From Terriglobus tenax (GTDB lineage: Bacteria > Acidobacteriota > Terriglobia > Terriglobales > Acidobacteriaceae), in NCBI RefSeq assembly GCF_025685395.1, contig NZ_JAGSYA010000004.1:1302001-1366000 (forward strand): a stretch of 64,000 nt of DNA. Reading direction: 5' to 3'. A program made the position numbers and the translations under genes. This document shows, one piece after another, positions 1 through 9,871 of this stretch (position 1 is its first letter; every line of letters starts with the position of its first letter). The notes beneath the pieces are model-generated. The model had not been told where the DNA came from, made no database searches, and was given only the letters and a program-made list of their open reading frames with translations.

Positions 1-3000
1 CCAAAGCGGGTGATCAGGATATCGCCGCTTAACTGCATGGAGTTTCCATTGCCGATCAGATGGATGTTTGCATTGGCAGTCGTGCTGACACCATACAGCC
101 GGATACGCGCCGCATTCGCCGTTGCCGTCAGATCCGCATACAGGCCGTGGCGATAGGTAATAAATCCACCCAGCTTCAACTGGCCGCCGCCCGTGGTGGC
201 CGTTACCGACTGCACCTCCAGGCGGTCCTGGTTGAAGACCAGCGTGCCGTTCATATTGCTCAACCCGTTGGGAATGTCCTCATACGCCAGGTTGGCGTTC
301 TTCATCTCCACGCGTCCGGTCAGCGAGGGCGAACTCATCGTTCCGGAAGCACCCACCGTAAAGGTAATGCCACCGCTTGAGAGCAGGCTTGGCTGCACCG
401 TGTGCAGCACGGCAAGGTTGGCACTGCCGCTGGCCTTCACGTCCAGCTTGCCACCCTTCGGATCCGTGACACCCAGCACCTGCACGCTTCCCTCGGCACG
501 CAGGTCTGTGTCTGATCCCGTCACATGCACCGGCTGCAGGCGCACAATACCGTTGTCCAGCGACGCGCGAACCGGGGCATCGGTTTTGAAGCTAAGCCCC
601 GCCACCGTCACATCCACATTGCGGACCTCGGCATTGCCACGCAACTGTTGCGGCGTCTTCAGCGGACCGGCAAAGTTCACCGTCCCGGCCAGGTTTGAGG
701 TCGCCTTCAGCTTCGTGTTGCCCAGCGACTTCAGAACGTTGTCCACGTTCAGGTTGCTGAACTCCAGCTTGCCCTGCGACTCATAATTGCCGGTAAGCTG
801 CGCCTGCGCGTCCATATTCATGCCGGCATTCAACAGTGTGGAGCGGCCCTGTAGAAACACGGTCGAGCCCTGGCTGTGGACATCCGCCGTCAGCTCGCCC
901 ACCGGCGAGCCCTGCAGCGTCACATTGGTCACACGCAGGTTGGCCTTCAGGTTGGGCTGCTCCAGCGTTCCCTGCGCATCCACCACCGCGGACACCACAC
1001 CATCCACCGGAAGCCCTTTGCTCTTCACCGTCTCAAAGCCGGAGAGGCGCAGGTCGCGCGCCTGCAGGTGGGCATGCACCTGCTTGGTGTCAATGTCATA
1101 TCCCGCGCTGCCGGTCAGCACCTGCACATTGTGCGCTCGGATCAGCAGGTCGTTGGCGTCGATCGTCTGGTCATGAACGTTCAGGTTGGTCTGCACCAGT
1201 TGGAAGGGTTCGCCATACGCCACACCATCGCGCAGCGCCACCACGCCATCGCCCTTCAGGTTCCCGATCGTTCCCCTCAGGTGCGCATTCACGTTCAGTG
1301 TTCCGGTCACCTGCAGGCTCTGCTGACCCGCCATCTGCAGCGCTTCCGCCGCGCTGGCGTCCACCAGCTGCACCTGCGCGTCTACCTCTGACTCCTTGTC
1401 CCACTCGTACGTCACACTGCGCCGCACCGCAACGCGATGCGCCTTCACTGCTCCATGCGCATGCAGTACCGAGTTGCCGCGCTTGATGGTTGACTCCGCC
1501 ACCGCCAGCCCCTGCGGCGTGTACTCCGCATCCGCCACCAGCGAATCCACAAGAATCGTCGAGTCCGACGAAATCTTCGCCTCCACGCCGGTCGCTTCAA
1601 GATGTCCCTTGATATCCAGCTGCGCCAGCGCGCCAGAAGCCGTGCCACGGAAGGTCGCAGCGCCCTGCAGGTCCACCGGCAGGGCGCTCGCGCCGCGCTT
1701 TTCCTGCGAATCAAACCCAATGGCGGTCAACACCGAATCCAGTTCGGCAAGGTTCCCCATCACCACATTCACTCGCAGAGCCGTGGCTGCTTCGCCCTTG
1801 GCAACACCCAGCACGCCGCTGGCCTCCAGCGTGGTGTACGGTGTCTTGGCCGTCACTTGCTGAATATTCACCACCTCGCCCTGGCCACGATATTCCGCCA
1901 CAACCGAACCGCTTACCGGAACATTCTGCCTGCCCTTGACCTGGCGGCCTGTCGGCGCCATCTTCAGGTCGGCGCTCACAATCACCGAGTCCTCGATATG
2001 CGCAAAGTCGCCACCCCACTCCGCCTTCGCCGGTCCGCTCACCGCGACATCCAGGCCAAGATCGCTGAAGCCTCGCGGCTGCGTGATCTCTTCAATGGCG
2101 CGCAGCGTCACCCGCGTCAGCGTCACATTCACATACGCGTGCGAAGGCTCCACCTTCGGCAGCTTGCGGTCGCCTTCCAAAGGAGGCTTCGCATTGATGG
2201 CCTTTGCCGTGGTGTTCGCGGTCTTCTGTCCGGCGGCAATCGTCGGCGATGCCTCGGCGGCATCCTGCGGAATCTGTCCAAGCCAGTTGTTGATACGCAT
2301 GTCACCGGCGATATGCCCGCCATCCGGCAGATCGATCAGCAGCGCATTCAACAGCAAGTCGGCCGGCGTAATGTGCAGCTTCGTATCCAGGTCGACGCCA
2401 CGCACACGTACATACTCATCGGTGTACCCGGCGCTGCGCGCCTTCACCGTGCCCGCCAGCAGATAGCCTTTCTCGCACTCGGGGTCCGGCGGCAGCACCT
2501 TCACAGTCGCTTTGTTCTTCGAAGGATTCGAACGCTGCCAGAACCGCGGCCGTTTCTGGGCCTCTTCAGGAGCCACCGCGCAGCTATGCCCGCTCACGTC
2601 CAGCACGGCATTGCCAGCATTCAGACCCGGGAAACCGCTCAGCACAGAGATCTGTTTGATCTCGATATTGCCCTTCACCGTCGCCTGCCACACCGGCTTA
2701 TCGAAATTCTCAAGCTGCGCCGTCACATCCAGCTTCGAGCTCTCGCCCGTCTCCAGGTGCAGGCTCTTCAGCGCCACCATCTTGCGGCCCAGCTCCAACT
2801 CGGCTGTAATACGCGACTTCGCCTCCGGCATCTTCTGCATCTTCGTCGTCAGGTCGTTCAGCCCGATGGAGATGCCATAGCGGTCGCTCGAAGAAAGGTA
2901 CTTCAGGTTGACGCCAAGCTGCCGTGCCGCCAGGTCAAACGGAATCGGCTTGTCGTTCATCAACACAACGCCGTCCGTCACCTCCGCCGTCGCCGCCTTC

Positions 3001-3542
3001 AGGTCCAGCAGCGTGTCCTGGATCGGTGTCGTGCTGGTGCTCTTCGTTTTAGGAACCGGCTGGTTCGTTGAGCCGTCAGCGTTCACAATCATGTGAAACT
3101 GCGGATGCTCCACGCGCAGCAGCCCCAGGCGCACCTTCGACGCGAATCCGCCAGCCGCACGCTCCAGTAGGTTGCCGATGGTAATGCGCACCAGGACGCG
3201 GTCCACGGAAAGATACGGAGCCTCGCCCGCGGCCTCTGTGCCATGGATCACCAGGTGATCCACCTCCGCTGCCAGGTGCCACAGGTTGAACTTCACCGCG
3301 CCAATCTCAACATGGCCGCCGGTTGCGTCCTCCAGAATGGAGACCACCTGGCTGGCCGCGCGGCGCTGAAAATCCTCCGTATGCGTGTACCAGGTCAGAG
3401 CGCCGGTCAACAGCACAAGCAGCACACCAAAGCCCGCAAAGATCCATGCCGCGGAACGCATCAGCTTGCGGTGCAGGGGGCTCTCGACGACCTCCGGCTC
3501 ATTCTTCTCCGGCGACTGGTTCAGGGGAAGCATCTCGCTCAT
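1..3542 (-). CDS. tamB: TamB/AsmA-like translocation-assembly protein (partial, 3' end outside window)
   Basis: About 1,180 residues are visible and no stop is reached before the window edge. A charged cytoplasmic tail of about 30 residues is followed by one membrane helix (WIFAGFGVLLVLLTGALTW). After it come hundreds of residues of the repetitive beta-rich periplasmic type seen in TamB/AsmA (DUF490/DUF748-like) proteins, which are thought to help outer-membrane protein insertion or lipid transfer across the periplasm. The ATG overlaps the stop of the upstream SurA-like gene as ATGA, and a BamA/TamA-like barrel lies upstream of that. This context supports an envelope-assembly role. The C-terminal domain is not visible, so assignment to TamB rather than another AsmA-like protein is by context and size. 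Confidence 0.75.
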   Translation of the reverse strand, partial: MSEMLPLNQSPEKNEPEVVESPLHRKLMRSAAWIFAGFGVLLVLLTGALTWYTHTEDFQRRAASQVVSILEDATGGHVEIGAVKFNLWHLAAEVDHLVIHGTEAAGEAPYLSVDRVLVRITIGNLLERAAGGFASKVRLGLLRVEHPQFHMIVNADGSTNQPVPKTKSTSTTPIQDTLLDLKAATAEVTDGVVLMNDKPIPFDLAARQLGVNLKYLSSSDRYGISIGLNDLTTKMQKMPEAKSRITAELELGRKMVALKSLHLETGESSKLDVTAQLENFDKPVWQATVKGNIEIKQISVLSGFPGLNAGNAVLDVSGHSCAVAPEEAQKRPRFWQRSNPSKNKATVKVLPPDPECEKGYLLAGTVKARSAGYTDEYVRVRGVDLDTKLHITPADLLLNALLIDLPDGGHIAGDMRINNWLGQIPQDAAEASPTIAAGQKTANTTAKAINAKPPLEGDRKLPKVEPSHAYVNVTLTRVTLRAIEEITQPRGFSDLGLDVAVSGPAKAEWGGDFAHIEDSVIVSADLKMAPTGRQVKGRQNVPVSGSVVAEYRGQGEVVNIQQVTAKTPYTTLEASGVLGVAKGEAATALRVNVVMGNLAELDSVLTAIGFDSQEKRGASALPVDLQGAATFRGTASGALAQLDIKGHLEATGVEAKISSDSTILVDSLVADAEYTPQGLAVAESTIKRGNSVLHAHGAVKAHRVAVRRSVTYEWDKESEVDAQVQLVDASAAEALQMAGQQSLQVTGTLNVNAHLRGTIGNLKGDGVVALRDGVAYGEPFQLVQTNLNVHDQTIDANDLLIRAHNVQVLTGSAGYDIDTKQVHAHLQARDLRLSGFETVKSKGLPVDGVVSAVVDAQGTLEQPNLKANLRVTNVTLQGSPVGELTADVHSQGSTVFLQGRSTLLNAGMNMDAQAQLTGNYESQGKLEFSNLNVDNVLKSLGNTKLKATSNLAGTVNFAGPLKTPQQLRGNAEVRNVDVTVAGLSFKTDAPVRASLDNGIVRLQPVHVTGSDTDLRAEGSVQVLGVTDPKGGKLDVKASGSANLAVLHTVQPSLLSSGGITFTVGASGTMSSPSLTGRVEMKNANLAYEDIPNGLSNMNGTLVFNQDRLEVQSVTATTGGGQLKLGGFITYRHGLYADLTATANAARIRLYGVSTTANANIHLIGNGNSMQLSGDILITRF

Positions 3543-4270
3543 GGAGCCATCTCCCCCTGCTTGAAGATGCGCACACTGCCCTGGTCACGCAGGCTCTTCA
3601 GCCAGTCCTGCAGCATGGCGGAAACCTGCTGTTGCAACAGCACCTCCTCAATACGCGAGGAGATACGTTCCAGCGGCGGCGGTGTTCCACCGCGCGCCTT
3701 CACCTGCGGCGTCAGCGTGTTGTTGTAGTAGTCCTCAATCTGCTGCTCGGTAATGGTGGCGCCGGAGCGGAACCTCTGCTCAATAAACCGCAGCACCGTC
3801 ATGCGCTCGCGCCAGTGCTCAAACATCTCCTGCTCGGTAATACCGAACTGCGACAGAAACTCTTTCCAGCCGTCCGGGGAGGCGCTGCACTTGTAAATCT
3901 GGCACTCGGAGAGCTGCTTCTTCAACTGCTCCAGCTCTGCCTTCACCTCGTCATCGGTCACCGGGTCCAACTGCTGTTCCCGCGCCTGCTGATACACCAG
4001 CGTGCGATCAATCAGCCGGTTCAGCGCCTGCTCATGCAAGGAGTCCCCGCGAGCCGTGCGGAAGGGCTGAATCTCCGCAAACCGCATCTCCTCGTTCACA
4101 TCGCTCTCCAGGATCAACTGCTTGTTCACAATGGCGACAACATGGTCCAGCAGCTCGCCCTGCTTCGGCGCGGGAACAGCTGGAGCAGGCGCAGGTGTCT
4201 GCTGCGCCATGGCGGCCATACCGGCCGCCAGCACCACCGCACCCATCGTCCTGATCCAGAGCGTCGCCAT
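3539..4270 (-). CDS. SurA N-domain-like periplasmic chaperone lacking a PPIase domain
   Basis: 243 residues with signal peptide MATLWIRTMGAVVLAAGMAA and then a Pro/Ala linker. From about residue 40, DHVVAIVNKQLILESDVNEE matches the start of the SurA N-terminal chaperone fold, which binds unfolded outer-membrane proteins. Helical segments follow (ALNRLIDRTLVYQQAREQQL; ITEQEMFEHWRERMTVLRFI). No parvulin (PpiC) domain fits between these helices and the C-terminus, so it is probably a chaperone without isomerase activity. E. coli SurA is about 430 residues with two parvulin domains. The ATG overlaps the TGA of the upstream barrel gene by one base (TGATG), and its own stop overlaps the tamB-like start. 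The ORF is open further upstream, but only this start gives a signal peptide. Confidence 0.8.
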   Translation of the reverse strand: MATLWIRTMGAVVLAAGMAAMAQQTPAPAPAVPAPKQGELLDHVVAIVNKQLILESDVNEEMRFAEIQPFRTARGDSLHEQALNRLIDRTLVYQQAREQQLDPVTDDEVKAELEQLKKQLSECQIYKCSASPDGWKEFLSQFGITEQEMFEHWRERMTVLRFIEQRFRSGATITEQQIEDYYNNTLTPQVKARGGTPPPLERISSRIEEVLLQQQVSAMLQDWLKSLRDQGSVRIFKQGEMAP

Positions 4271-7200
4271 CAGAAGGTCTGTCCAATGCTGAAGAAGAAG
4301 TTGAAGTGGCTCGCGCGGCCGGAGTATCCATGCACCAGCGGATACGGCAGCGAGTAGTCGTTGATCACGGGGTAATACGGAGGATTCAGGTTGTAGCTGA
4401 AGTCCACGCGCAGCGGACCTACCGGGGTCTTGTACCGTGCGCCCATGCCAAGCGCATGCGAGAAGTAATTGAAGTCGCACACGCCCTTGGTCACGCTGAA
4501 ATTTTTGCACGTGCTCTCGTTCGGCTGACGAAAGCGCCCAAAGCTCTTCCAGATATCGGAAACGTTGATGAACGCATTGCCCATGTCATGGAACAGAACC
4601 ACCTGCAGGTTGTCATTCACAATCGGCAGCACCGGTCCGGGCATGCGCAGCTCAAAGGTGTTGACGAACACACCATCACCACCCACCGGATATCCCGTGG
4701 TCAGATCGCGCGGTCCCGCACCGTTGATCGGGAAGCCGCGATGCGAGGTTGCTCCGCCCGCATACAGACGTTCCGGCAGAGGCACGGCGATGCAGCTCGG
4801 ATCGGTGACAACCTGCCCCTGTCCCTGCCCGGCGCAGGTGCTGTTGCCCTCAAGCTGGGGATTCGGTCCCAGCGTCGAAATAAACCCGAAGCGTGTGTTG
4901 CGGGCAAACACGTAGCGGCTCTTCTTACCGAACGCATAGTAAGTCGAATTCGTAATATCGGTCCGGTTGAAGTCCACATCTGAACCGAAGACGTGGTTGG
5001 AGAAAAAGTTCTGCACCGACAGGAACAGACCTTTGCTGGCATCCAGAGGCGAAGGCTGACGTGTGTCATGCAGAAAGGTCAACCCCGGGCCGCCTACCTT
5101 CACCGGCTGCGACAGCAGCGGAATCAGGTTCGCCGTAATTTGCAGGCTGGACTGGTCCACCGTAACGCGGCGGTAGGTAAAGTCATAGATCACCGTATCG
5201 GCGCGGCTCAGCCGCTGCGTCAGCTTCGTGGAGCCCTGGAGCTGTTTGGACGCATACGTCGAAATGTTCCGCACATTGCTGTAGCCGCCGGAGATCGAAG
5301 CATCCAGGCTGCGCTTGTTGCGGAAGTGCGGCAACGAGAAGGTCGCCGTCGCAATCTGCTCCAGCAGTCCATACGTCACATGCATCGTCAGCGACTGATC
5401 GGTGCCGCGCAGGTTGATGCGGGTGACATCCAGGCTGACGCGAGGACTCACGCCGGCCTTGCCTTCCTGCCGGCAATCCGCATTCGGATTCAGCGAAAGC
5501 TGCGCGTTGCAATTCGTCTGCGGTGTACCGGTCTGCACTTCGAAACCGAAGCCGTAGGTTACATCCCACCGCTTGGCCTCTTTCATCTGCACCAGCACGT
5601 TCTTGCGGTCGACGCGGCCATCCGGGTTCTGCACCGCTGTGTTCACTTCACTGAACAGGGCAAGGTTATAGAGATTGCGCTGCGTGTTCAGCAACGCGCT
5701 CTGATCCAGAGGCTCATTCGGCCGCAGCTCAATCTGCCGCTGCACCACCGCGGCTTTTGTATGCAGCGCGCCGGAGACCAGAACCTTGTCCACAAAAACC
5801 TGCTCGCCCTCGGTCACATCCAGCGAGACATTCACCTCGCTGCCATCCTCATTGGCTTTGGCCTGGTGCACATCCACGCGCGCCTGGTCAAAACCATGGC
5901 TCAGGTAGTACCCCAGCACCGCATCGCGGTCGCCCGAAAGCGTAATCAACGAATACGGCTGTCCCTGCTGCGCGTTCATCAGTCCCCGCAGTTCGTCCTT
6001 CCGTGCCGGGTCTACGCCGTTCAGCGCAACCTCTCCGAACTTCTGCTGAGGACCTTCCACCACCGTCAGCTTCACACGAATCTGCGCAGACTTCTTGTTC
6101 TGCTCCACATCCTGCACATCGGTCTTCACATCCGCCTGGCTGAATCCGTTCGCACGGTACAGCGCCTGGATCGCCGCAACATCGGCCGCCAGCAACTGCT
6201 GGCTATAGCGGCCCACGCGGTTGTAAGCGTCCGCATGCACCACCTGCATACGCTCCTTCAGCGTGTCCAGGTCAAAGTACTTGTTGCCGGTAATATCCAC
6301 GGCAATAACCTTGTGCTTGCGGTTGTTATGAATGGTGTAGGTCACCGTCTCCTGCTGGGTGCCGGCGCCGGTACGCACGGAGGTCACCTCCGCATCGAAG
6401 TACCCCTTCCGCTGCAGCGACTCCTTAATATTGTGCGAGCCTTCATTGATCAGGTCGTTATCGACCGCGCTCTCTTCATAAATCGGAACCAGCTTCTTCA
6501 ACTGTCGCGTGGAGAGCTTATCGCCCACCGTCTCCACCTTCACCAGGGGGCCTTGGTTGGCGTTGAATTTATAGTCCAGCTGCTTCCGCTGCTCGTTGTA
6601 TTTGGAGTCTTCAAGAGCGATCGTCGCTTCCAGGCGATCATTCTTCTGGTAACGCTTCCTCAGCCTCGTGAAGGCATTCGACACCGTGTCGCGGTTGACC
6701 TTGGTCTTTTCCTTCAGCTTGCCGCGCTTGCGGAACTCCTCCAGCGTCATGCCCGGCTCTCCGGACAGATCCACCTGCCCGACGCGCGCCTGCGGTCCAA
6801 TCTGCACCGTGTAGGAGACGTCCACCTGCTTTTCCGCCTCAATGACCCTCGTCTGGGGCGTCACCGTCGGCGTGTAGTAGCCGTTCTGCTGCAGGGACTG
6901 GCGAATTCCGTCCGCGCCTGCCGCCACCTTCGCCTGCTGGAACGGAGTTCCCGGCTGCAGTTGCGTTGCGTACTCCAGAATGCTGGTCAGCCGCTCGTTG
7001 CTGACGCCAAGAATCTCAATTCTGCCCACGAAGAAGCGCGCCGACCCGTAAAAAATCAGCGTTACCGCATCACCATGGCGCACACCCCGCAATTCAATAT
7101 TGCGGTACAGGCCTGAGGCATACAGACGGCGCGTCGTCTCCTGCAGGCCTGCCGGATCCAGCACCTGCCCTTCATGCACGGGCAGGTCCGCAATCAGACC

Positions 7201-7437
7201 CTGCTGTTGCTCCAGCGTCACACCTTCAAATTCAATTTTGTCGACCTGCAGGCCGCGCAGGCTCCAGATGCCACTGGCAGCCGTCGGAGGCGCGGGAGCC
7301 TGCGGAGACTGGTCAGCCTCCGCCGCGGTGACAAAAGCCTGTCCCGCCTGCCCGGATGCAGATGCTCCAGCACATGCCAGCAGCAGGCACGCAAGCACGT
7401 TCCGCTCCCACCGCAATCTGCTCCTGGTCCAAAACAC
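4270..7437 (-). CDS. bamA: BamA/TamA-family outer-membrane assembly protein
   Basis: 1,055 residues. The GTG start is followed by a signal peptide (NVLACLLLACAGASASGQ). Residues from about 50 to 650 carry successive POTRA-like modules: IEFEGVTLEQQQGLIADLPV, then VGQVDLSGEPGMTLEEFRKR, then KVIAVDITGNKYFDLDTLKE and others. The C-terminal third is an Omp85 beta-barrel rich in aromatic strands, ending in Phe (FFFSIGQTF), the usual signature recognised by the BAM machine. Omp85 proteins insert barrels into the outer membrane. At over 1,000 residues it is longer than E. coli BamA (810), implying extra POTRA repeats. The neighbouring tamB-like gene leaves TamA-like specialisation open. It is first in a tight three-gene minus-strand unit. 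Confidence 0.88.
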   Translation of the reverse strand: MFWTRSRLRWERNVLACLLLACAGASASGQAGQAFVTAAEADQSPQAPAPPTAASGIWSLRGLQVDKIEFEGVTLEQQQGLIADLPVHEGQVLDPAGLQETTRRLYASGLYRNIELRGVRHGDAVTLIFYGSARFFVGRIEILGVSNERLTSILEYATQLQPGTPFQQAKVAAGADGIRQSLQQNGYYTPTVTPQTRVIEAEKQVDVSYTVQIGPQARVGQVDLSGEPGMTLEEFRKRGKLKEKTKVNRDTVSNAFTRLRKRYQKNDRLEATIALEDSKYNEQRKQLDYKFNANQGPLVKVETVGDKLSTRQLKKLVPIYEESAVDNDLINEGSHNIKESLQRKGYFDAEVTSVRTGAGTQQETVTYTIHNNRKHKVIAVDITGNKYFDLDTLKERMQVVHADAYNRVGRYSQQLLAADVAAIQALYRANGFSQADVKTDVQDVEQNKKSAQIRVKLTVVEGPQQKFGEVALNGVDPARKDELRGLMNAQQGQPYSLITLSGDRDAVLGYYLSHGFDQARVDVHQAKANEDGSEVNVSLDVTEGEQVFVDKVLVSGALHTKAAVVQRQIELRPNEPLDQSALLNTQRNLYNLALFSEVNTAVQNPDGRVDRKNVLVQMKEAKRWDVTYGFGFEVQTGTPQTNCNAQLSLNPNADCRQEGKAGVSPRVSLDVTRINLRGTDQSLTMHVTYGLLEQIATATFSLPHFRNKRSLDASISGGYSNVRNISTYASKQLQGSTKLTQRLSRADTVIYDFTYRRVTVDQSSLQITANLIPLLSQPVKVGGPGLTFLHDTRQPSPLDASKGLFLSVQNFFSNHVFGSDVDFNRTDITNSTYYAFGKKSRYVFARNTRFGFISTLGPNPQLEGNSTCAGQGQGQVVTDPSCIAVPLPERLYAGGATSHRGFPINGAGPRDLTTGYPVGGDGVFVNTFELRMPGPVLPIVNDNLQVVLFHDMGNAFINVSDIWKSFGRFRQPNESTCKNFSVTKGVCDFNYFSHALGMGARYKTPVGPLRVDFSYNLNPPYYPVINDYSLPYPLVHGYSGRASHFNFFFSIGQTF

Positions 7438-7616
7438 GCGCGCCCTTGCTTCCCTTCAATCCATTTCCTGTGATGCCGCAGAAGGACACGCCTGGCGTCC
7501 GCTCCTTAGACTACCTGCTGGCCACCTGCTGCTGCTCACAGTTTTCAGGTTGGATGCAAGCATCGCTCCACCAGTCAACCGGCAGGGACCATAGAACTTT
7601 CCCTATACTAAGGTCT

Positions 7617-8660
7617 GTGGCACCCGTATCTTCCGTTACTTCCGAGACCATTGCCGAGCGTTATTCCCGGCAGGTCCTGTTTGCGCCCATCGGCGCCTCC
7701 GGACAGCAGAAGCTTGCCTCGGCGCACGTTGCCATTGTGGGCTGCGGAGCCACCGGAGCAGCCTCCGCTGCCCTGCTCGCCCGCGCCGGAGTCGGCACAC
7801 TTACCCTGATCGACCGCGACTTCGTCGAAGAGTCCAACCTGCAGCGCCAGGTGCTCTTTGAAGAAGAGGATGCCCGGAACGCCACTCCAAAGGCAGAGGC
7901 CGCCCGCCGGCGCATCGCCGCCTTCAATAGCGATGTCGTCGTCCATGCGCACATCGCCGATCTTGTTCCCGGCAATATCCACCAGTTGCTGGCAGGCGCG
8001 CAGATTATTCTGGACGCCACCGACAACTTCGAAACCCGCTACCTGGTCAACGATTACGCCGTCCAGCAGAACACCCCGTGGATCTACGCCGCGGCCATCG
8101 CTTCGTATGCGGCCAGCATGAATATTCTGCCCGGAGAAACGGCCTGCCTCGCCTGCCTTTTCCCCAAGCCGCCCTCGGGCACGGTGGAAACCTGCGACAC
8201 CGCCGGAATTCTGAATACTGCCGTCAACTTTGCCGCCTCCCTGCAGGTGACGGAGACGCTGAAATACCTGACCGGCGACCTGGCCGCAATGCGCCGCACC
8301 CTGCTCTCCTACGATCTGTGGACCAACGAGCGCAGCGAAATCCGCGCCCATAAGCCCGATCCGGAGTGCGAGGTCTGCGGGAAACACCAGTTCGTGCATC
8401 TTTCCGGTGATGCGCGGCCCCACATCACCCTCTGCGGACGGAACTCCGTCCAGATTCACGAGCACAACCGCCCGGTGGACTTCGCCGAGCTTACCGCTCG
8501 CCTCGCCCCGCACGGAACGGTTCGCAGCAACCAGTTGCTGCTGCGGTTTGAGCGCGCCCCGTTCACCATTACCGTCTTCCCCGACGGCCGCGCCCTCATC
8601 CAGGGAACCACAGACCCCGTCCAGGCCCGCACCCTCTACGCGCGCTATATCGGCTCCTGA
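7617..8660 (+). CDS. ThiF/MoeB/HesA-family adenylyltransferase (E1-like)
   Basis: 347 residues from a GTG start. The Rossmann nucleotide site GCGATGAASAALLARAGVG is followed by LIDRDFVEESNLQRQ, the acidic/arginine signature of E1-like enzymes that adenylate the C-terminal glycine of ubiquitin-like sulfur carriers (ThiS, MoaD). Two CxxC pairs (CLAC near residue 180 and CEVC near residue 255) would bind structural zinc. CDTAGILNT corresponds to the segment holding the catalytic cysteine in ThiF. About 70 extra C-terminal residues follow the zinc site. It could serve thiamine, molybdopterin or thiocarboxylate chemistry; no carrier-protein gene is adjacent. The reading frame is open upstream to 7356, but homology begins at about residue 10 of this model. 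Confidence 0.85.
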   Translation: MAPVSSVTSETIAERYSRQVLFAPIGASGQQKLASAHVAIVGCGATGAASAALLARAGVGTLTLIDRDFVEESNLQRQVLFEEEDARNATPKAEAARRRIAAFNSDVVVHAHIADLVPGNIHQLLAGAQIILDATDNFETRYLVNDYAVQQNTPWIYAAAIASYAASMNILPGETACLACLFPKPPSGTVETCDTAGILNTAVNFAASLQVTETLKYLTGDLAAMRRTLLSYDLWTNERSEIRAHKPDPECEVCGKHQFVHLSGDARPHITLCGRNSVQIHEHNRPVDFAELTARLAPHGTVRSNQLLLRFERAPFTITVFPDGRALIQGTTDPVQARTLYARYIGS

Positions 8661-8680
8661 ACACCAGCATTTCCCCTGGT

Positions 8681-8708
8681 CCACCTGAGCCGTAGCGAAG
8701 GACTCTGC
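8681..8708. repeat. Degenerate intergenic repeat of the CTGAGCGAAGCGAAGGATC type
   Basis: The intergenic stretch 8661-8914 holds a diverged copy of an element also found at 34824-34851 (CTTGAGCGAAGCGAAGGATC) and, inverted and partial, near 13631-13655. This widespread type of dispersed intergenic sequence is not coding. I see nothing else firm in the interval apart from a possible TTATAG -10 box near 8769, upstream of the sigma factor gene. Confidence 0.5.
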
Positions 8709-8914
8709 TTGTCTATTTGCAGGCTCCTGCCAAGGCAACTCAACGCCTTCGAATCGCTTCCAATTCTGTTATAGCCACACGATGGCGTCAGCCAACTCCT
8801 ATCCGATCTGCCTATGCTGCTGTACGATGGGTTTCCTGACGCATACTTCTACGCACTGACCAACCCGGCTCCACGAAGCCCCCAACATACCCTATGCAAC
8901 TTCAAGGCAGGACG

Positions 8915-9541
8915 ATGACCCAGACCAACGCGACGCCCGGCATGTTTAAGCGCAATCCGCCCATCGCCGGTGAGGCTGATGCGCTGGAGCGCGCTAAAAA
9001 TGGCGATCCGGATGCATTTGCCAAGCTCTACGCTCTGCATAAGCGCCGCGTATATACGCTTTGTCTCCGCATGCTCGGCAATGTTTCTGAAGCAGAAGAT
9101 ATGACGCAGGAGGCCTTCCTGCACCTGTTCCGCAAGCTCGGCAGCTTCCGCGGCGAGAGCGCCTTTTCCACATGGCTGCACCGCCTGACCGTGAACCTGG
9201 TCCTGATGCACCTTCGCAAGAAGGGTTTGCAACTGGTTTCTCTTGAAGAGACCATCAATCCCAGCGAAGAAGATGCGCCAAAGCGCGACTTCGGCACCGC
9301 CGACCCCCAGCTCTCCGGCTCGGTTGACCGCGTCGCCCTGGAGCGCGCCATCGCCACCCTTCCCCCCGGCTACCGTCTGGTCTTCGTTCTGCACGACATT
9401 GAAGGCTACGAACATAATGAGATTGCTGCCATGCTTGAGTGCTCCACTGGCAACTCCAAATCACAGTTGCATAAAGCCCGCCTCAAGCTTCGTGAGCTCC
9501 TCAAACAGAGCGAGTTGACCGCGCGGCAGGAGGTTGCCTAA
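8915..9541 (+). CDS. ECF-type RNA polymerase sigma factor (sigma-70 family, RpoE-like)
   Basis: 208 residues. Region 2 is clear ([19 protein letters not shown], then [20 protein letters not shown]), followed by the linker and region 4 helix-turn-helix ([40 protein letters not shown]). The protein directs core RNA polymerase to stress-type promoters. ATG 8915 is preceded by a purine-rich GGCAGGACG; an in-frame ATG at 8894 would add seven residues. The next gene begins at the base after the stop and encodes a zinc-binding anti-sigma, the usual co-transcribed partner that holds such factors inactive. Confidence 0.93.
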   Translation: MTQTNATPGMFKRNPPIAGEADALERAKNGDPDAFAKLYALHKRRVYTLCLRMLGNVSEAEDMTQEAFLHLFRKLGSFRGESAFSTWLHRLTVNLVLMHLRKKGLQLVSLEETINPSEEDAPKRDFGTADPQLSGSVDRVALERAIATLPPGYRLVFVLHDIEGYEHNEIAAMLECSTGNSKSQLHKARLKLRELLKQSELTARQEVA

Positions 9542-9856
9542 GTGTCTGAATCCACACAATCGATCCGAACCATCTCCTGCGCGGAGTTCCAGGAACAGTT
9601 GCCGGAACTTTTTGCCAATGCCAAGGGCGGCAAGATCTCCGATAACCCGATCTACGCGGAACATCTGCGGACCTGCGACAACTGCTCTGCCCTGGTCCGT
9701 GACCTGGAATACATCGCCGAGCAGGCCCGCCTGCTGCTGGACCCGGGCAGCGAAGCCGAGCCCTCAGACGACGTATGGTCCAACATCCAGTCCGCCCTCG
9801 CCACCAGCGAGAACAACGGCGGCGGCGGCAAGCCCAACGGCAGTTCGCCTCATTAA
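9542..9856 (+). CDS. Zinc-finger (ZAS-type) anti-sigma factor
   Basis: 104 residues from a GTG that immediately follows the sigma-factor TAA. HLRTCDNC provides the HxxxCxxC zinc motif of ZAS anti-sigma factors, and an upstream Cys sits in TISCAEFQ. There is no transmembrane helix, so it is a soluble cytoplasmic anti-sigma rather than a membrane-anchored RseA type. A soluble ZAS protein may respond to redox or disulfide stress, but this is inference. The C-terminus is Gly/Asn/Ser rich (NNGGGGKPNGSSPH) and probably flexible. Confidence 0.88.
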   Translation: MSESTQSIRTISCAEFQEQLPELFANAKGGKISDNPIYAEHLRTCDNCSALVRDLEYIAEQARLLLDPGSEAEPSDDVWSNIQSALATSENNGGGGKPNGSSPH

Positions 9857-9871
9857 GTCTGGACTTCTGAT

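Noticed and set aside
1602-3071. 489-residue plus-strand open frame, rich in Arg, His and Leu
   Set aside because: It is antisense to the tamB-like gene, has abnormal composition and no domain; GC-rich genes leave such frames open on the opposite strand.
4993-7116. 707-residue plus-strand open frame
   Set aside because: Antisense shadow of the BamA-like gene; His/Arg/Gln-rich with no recognisable motif.
9539-9545. Frameshift between sigma and anti-sigma genes
   Set aside because: The stop TAA is directly followed by GTG; both proteins are full length, so this is ordinary coupling.
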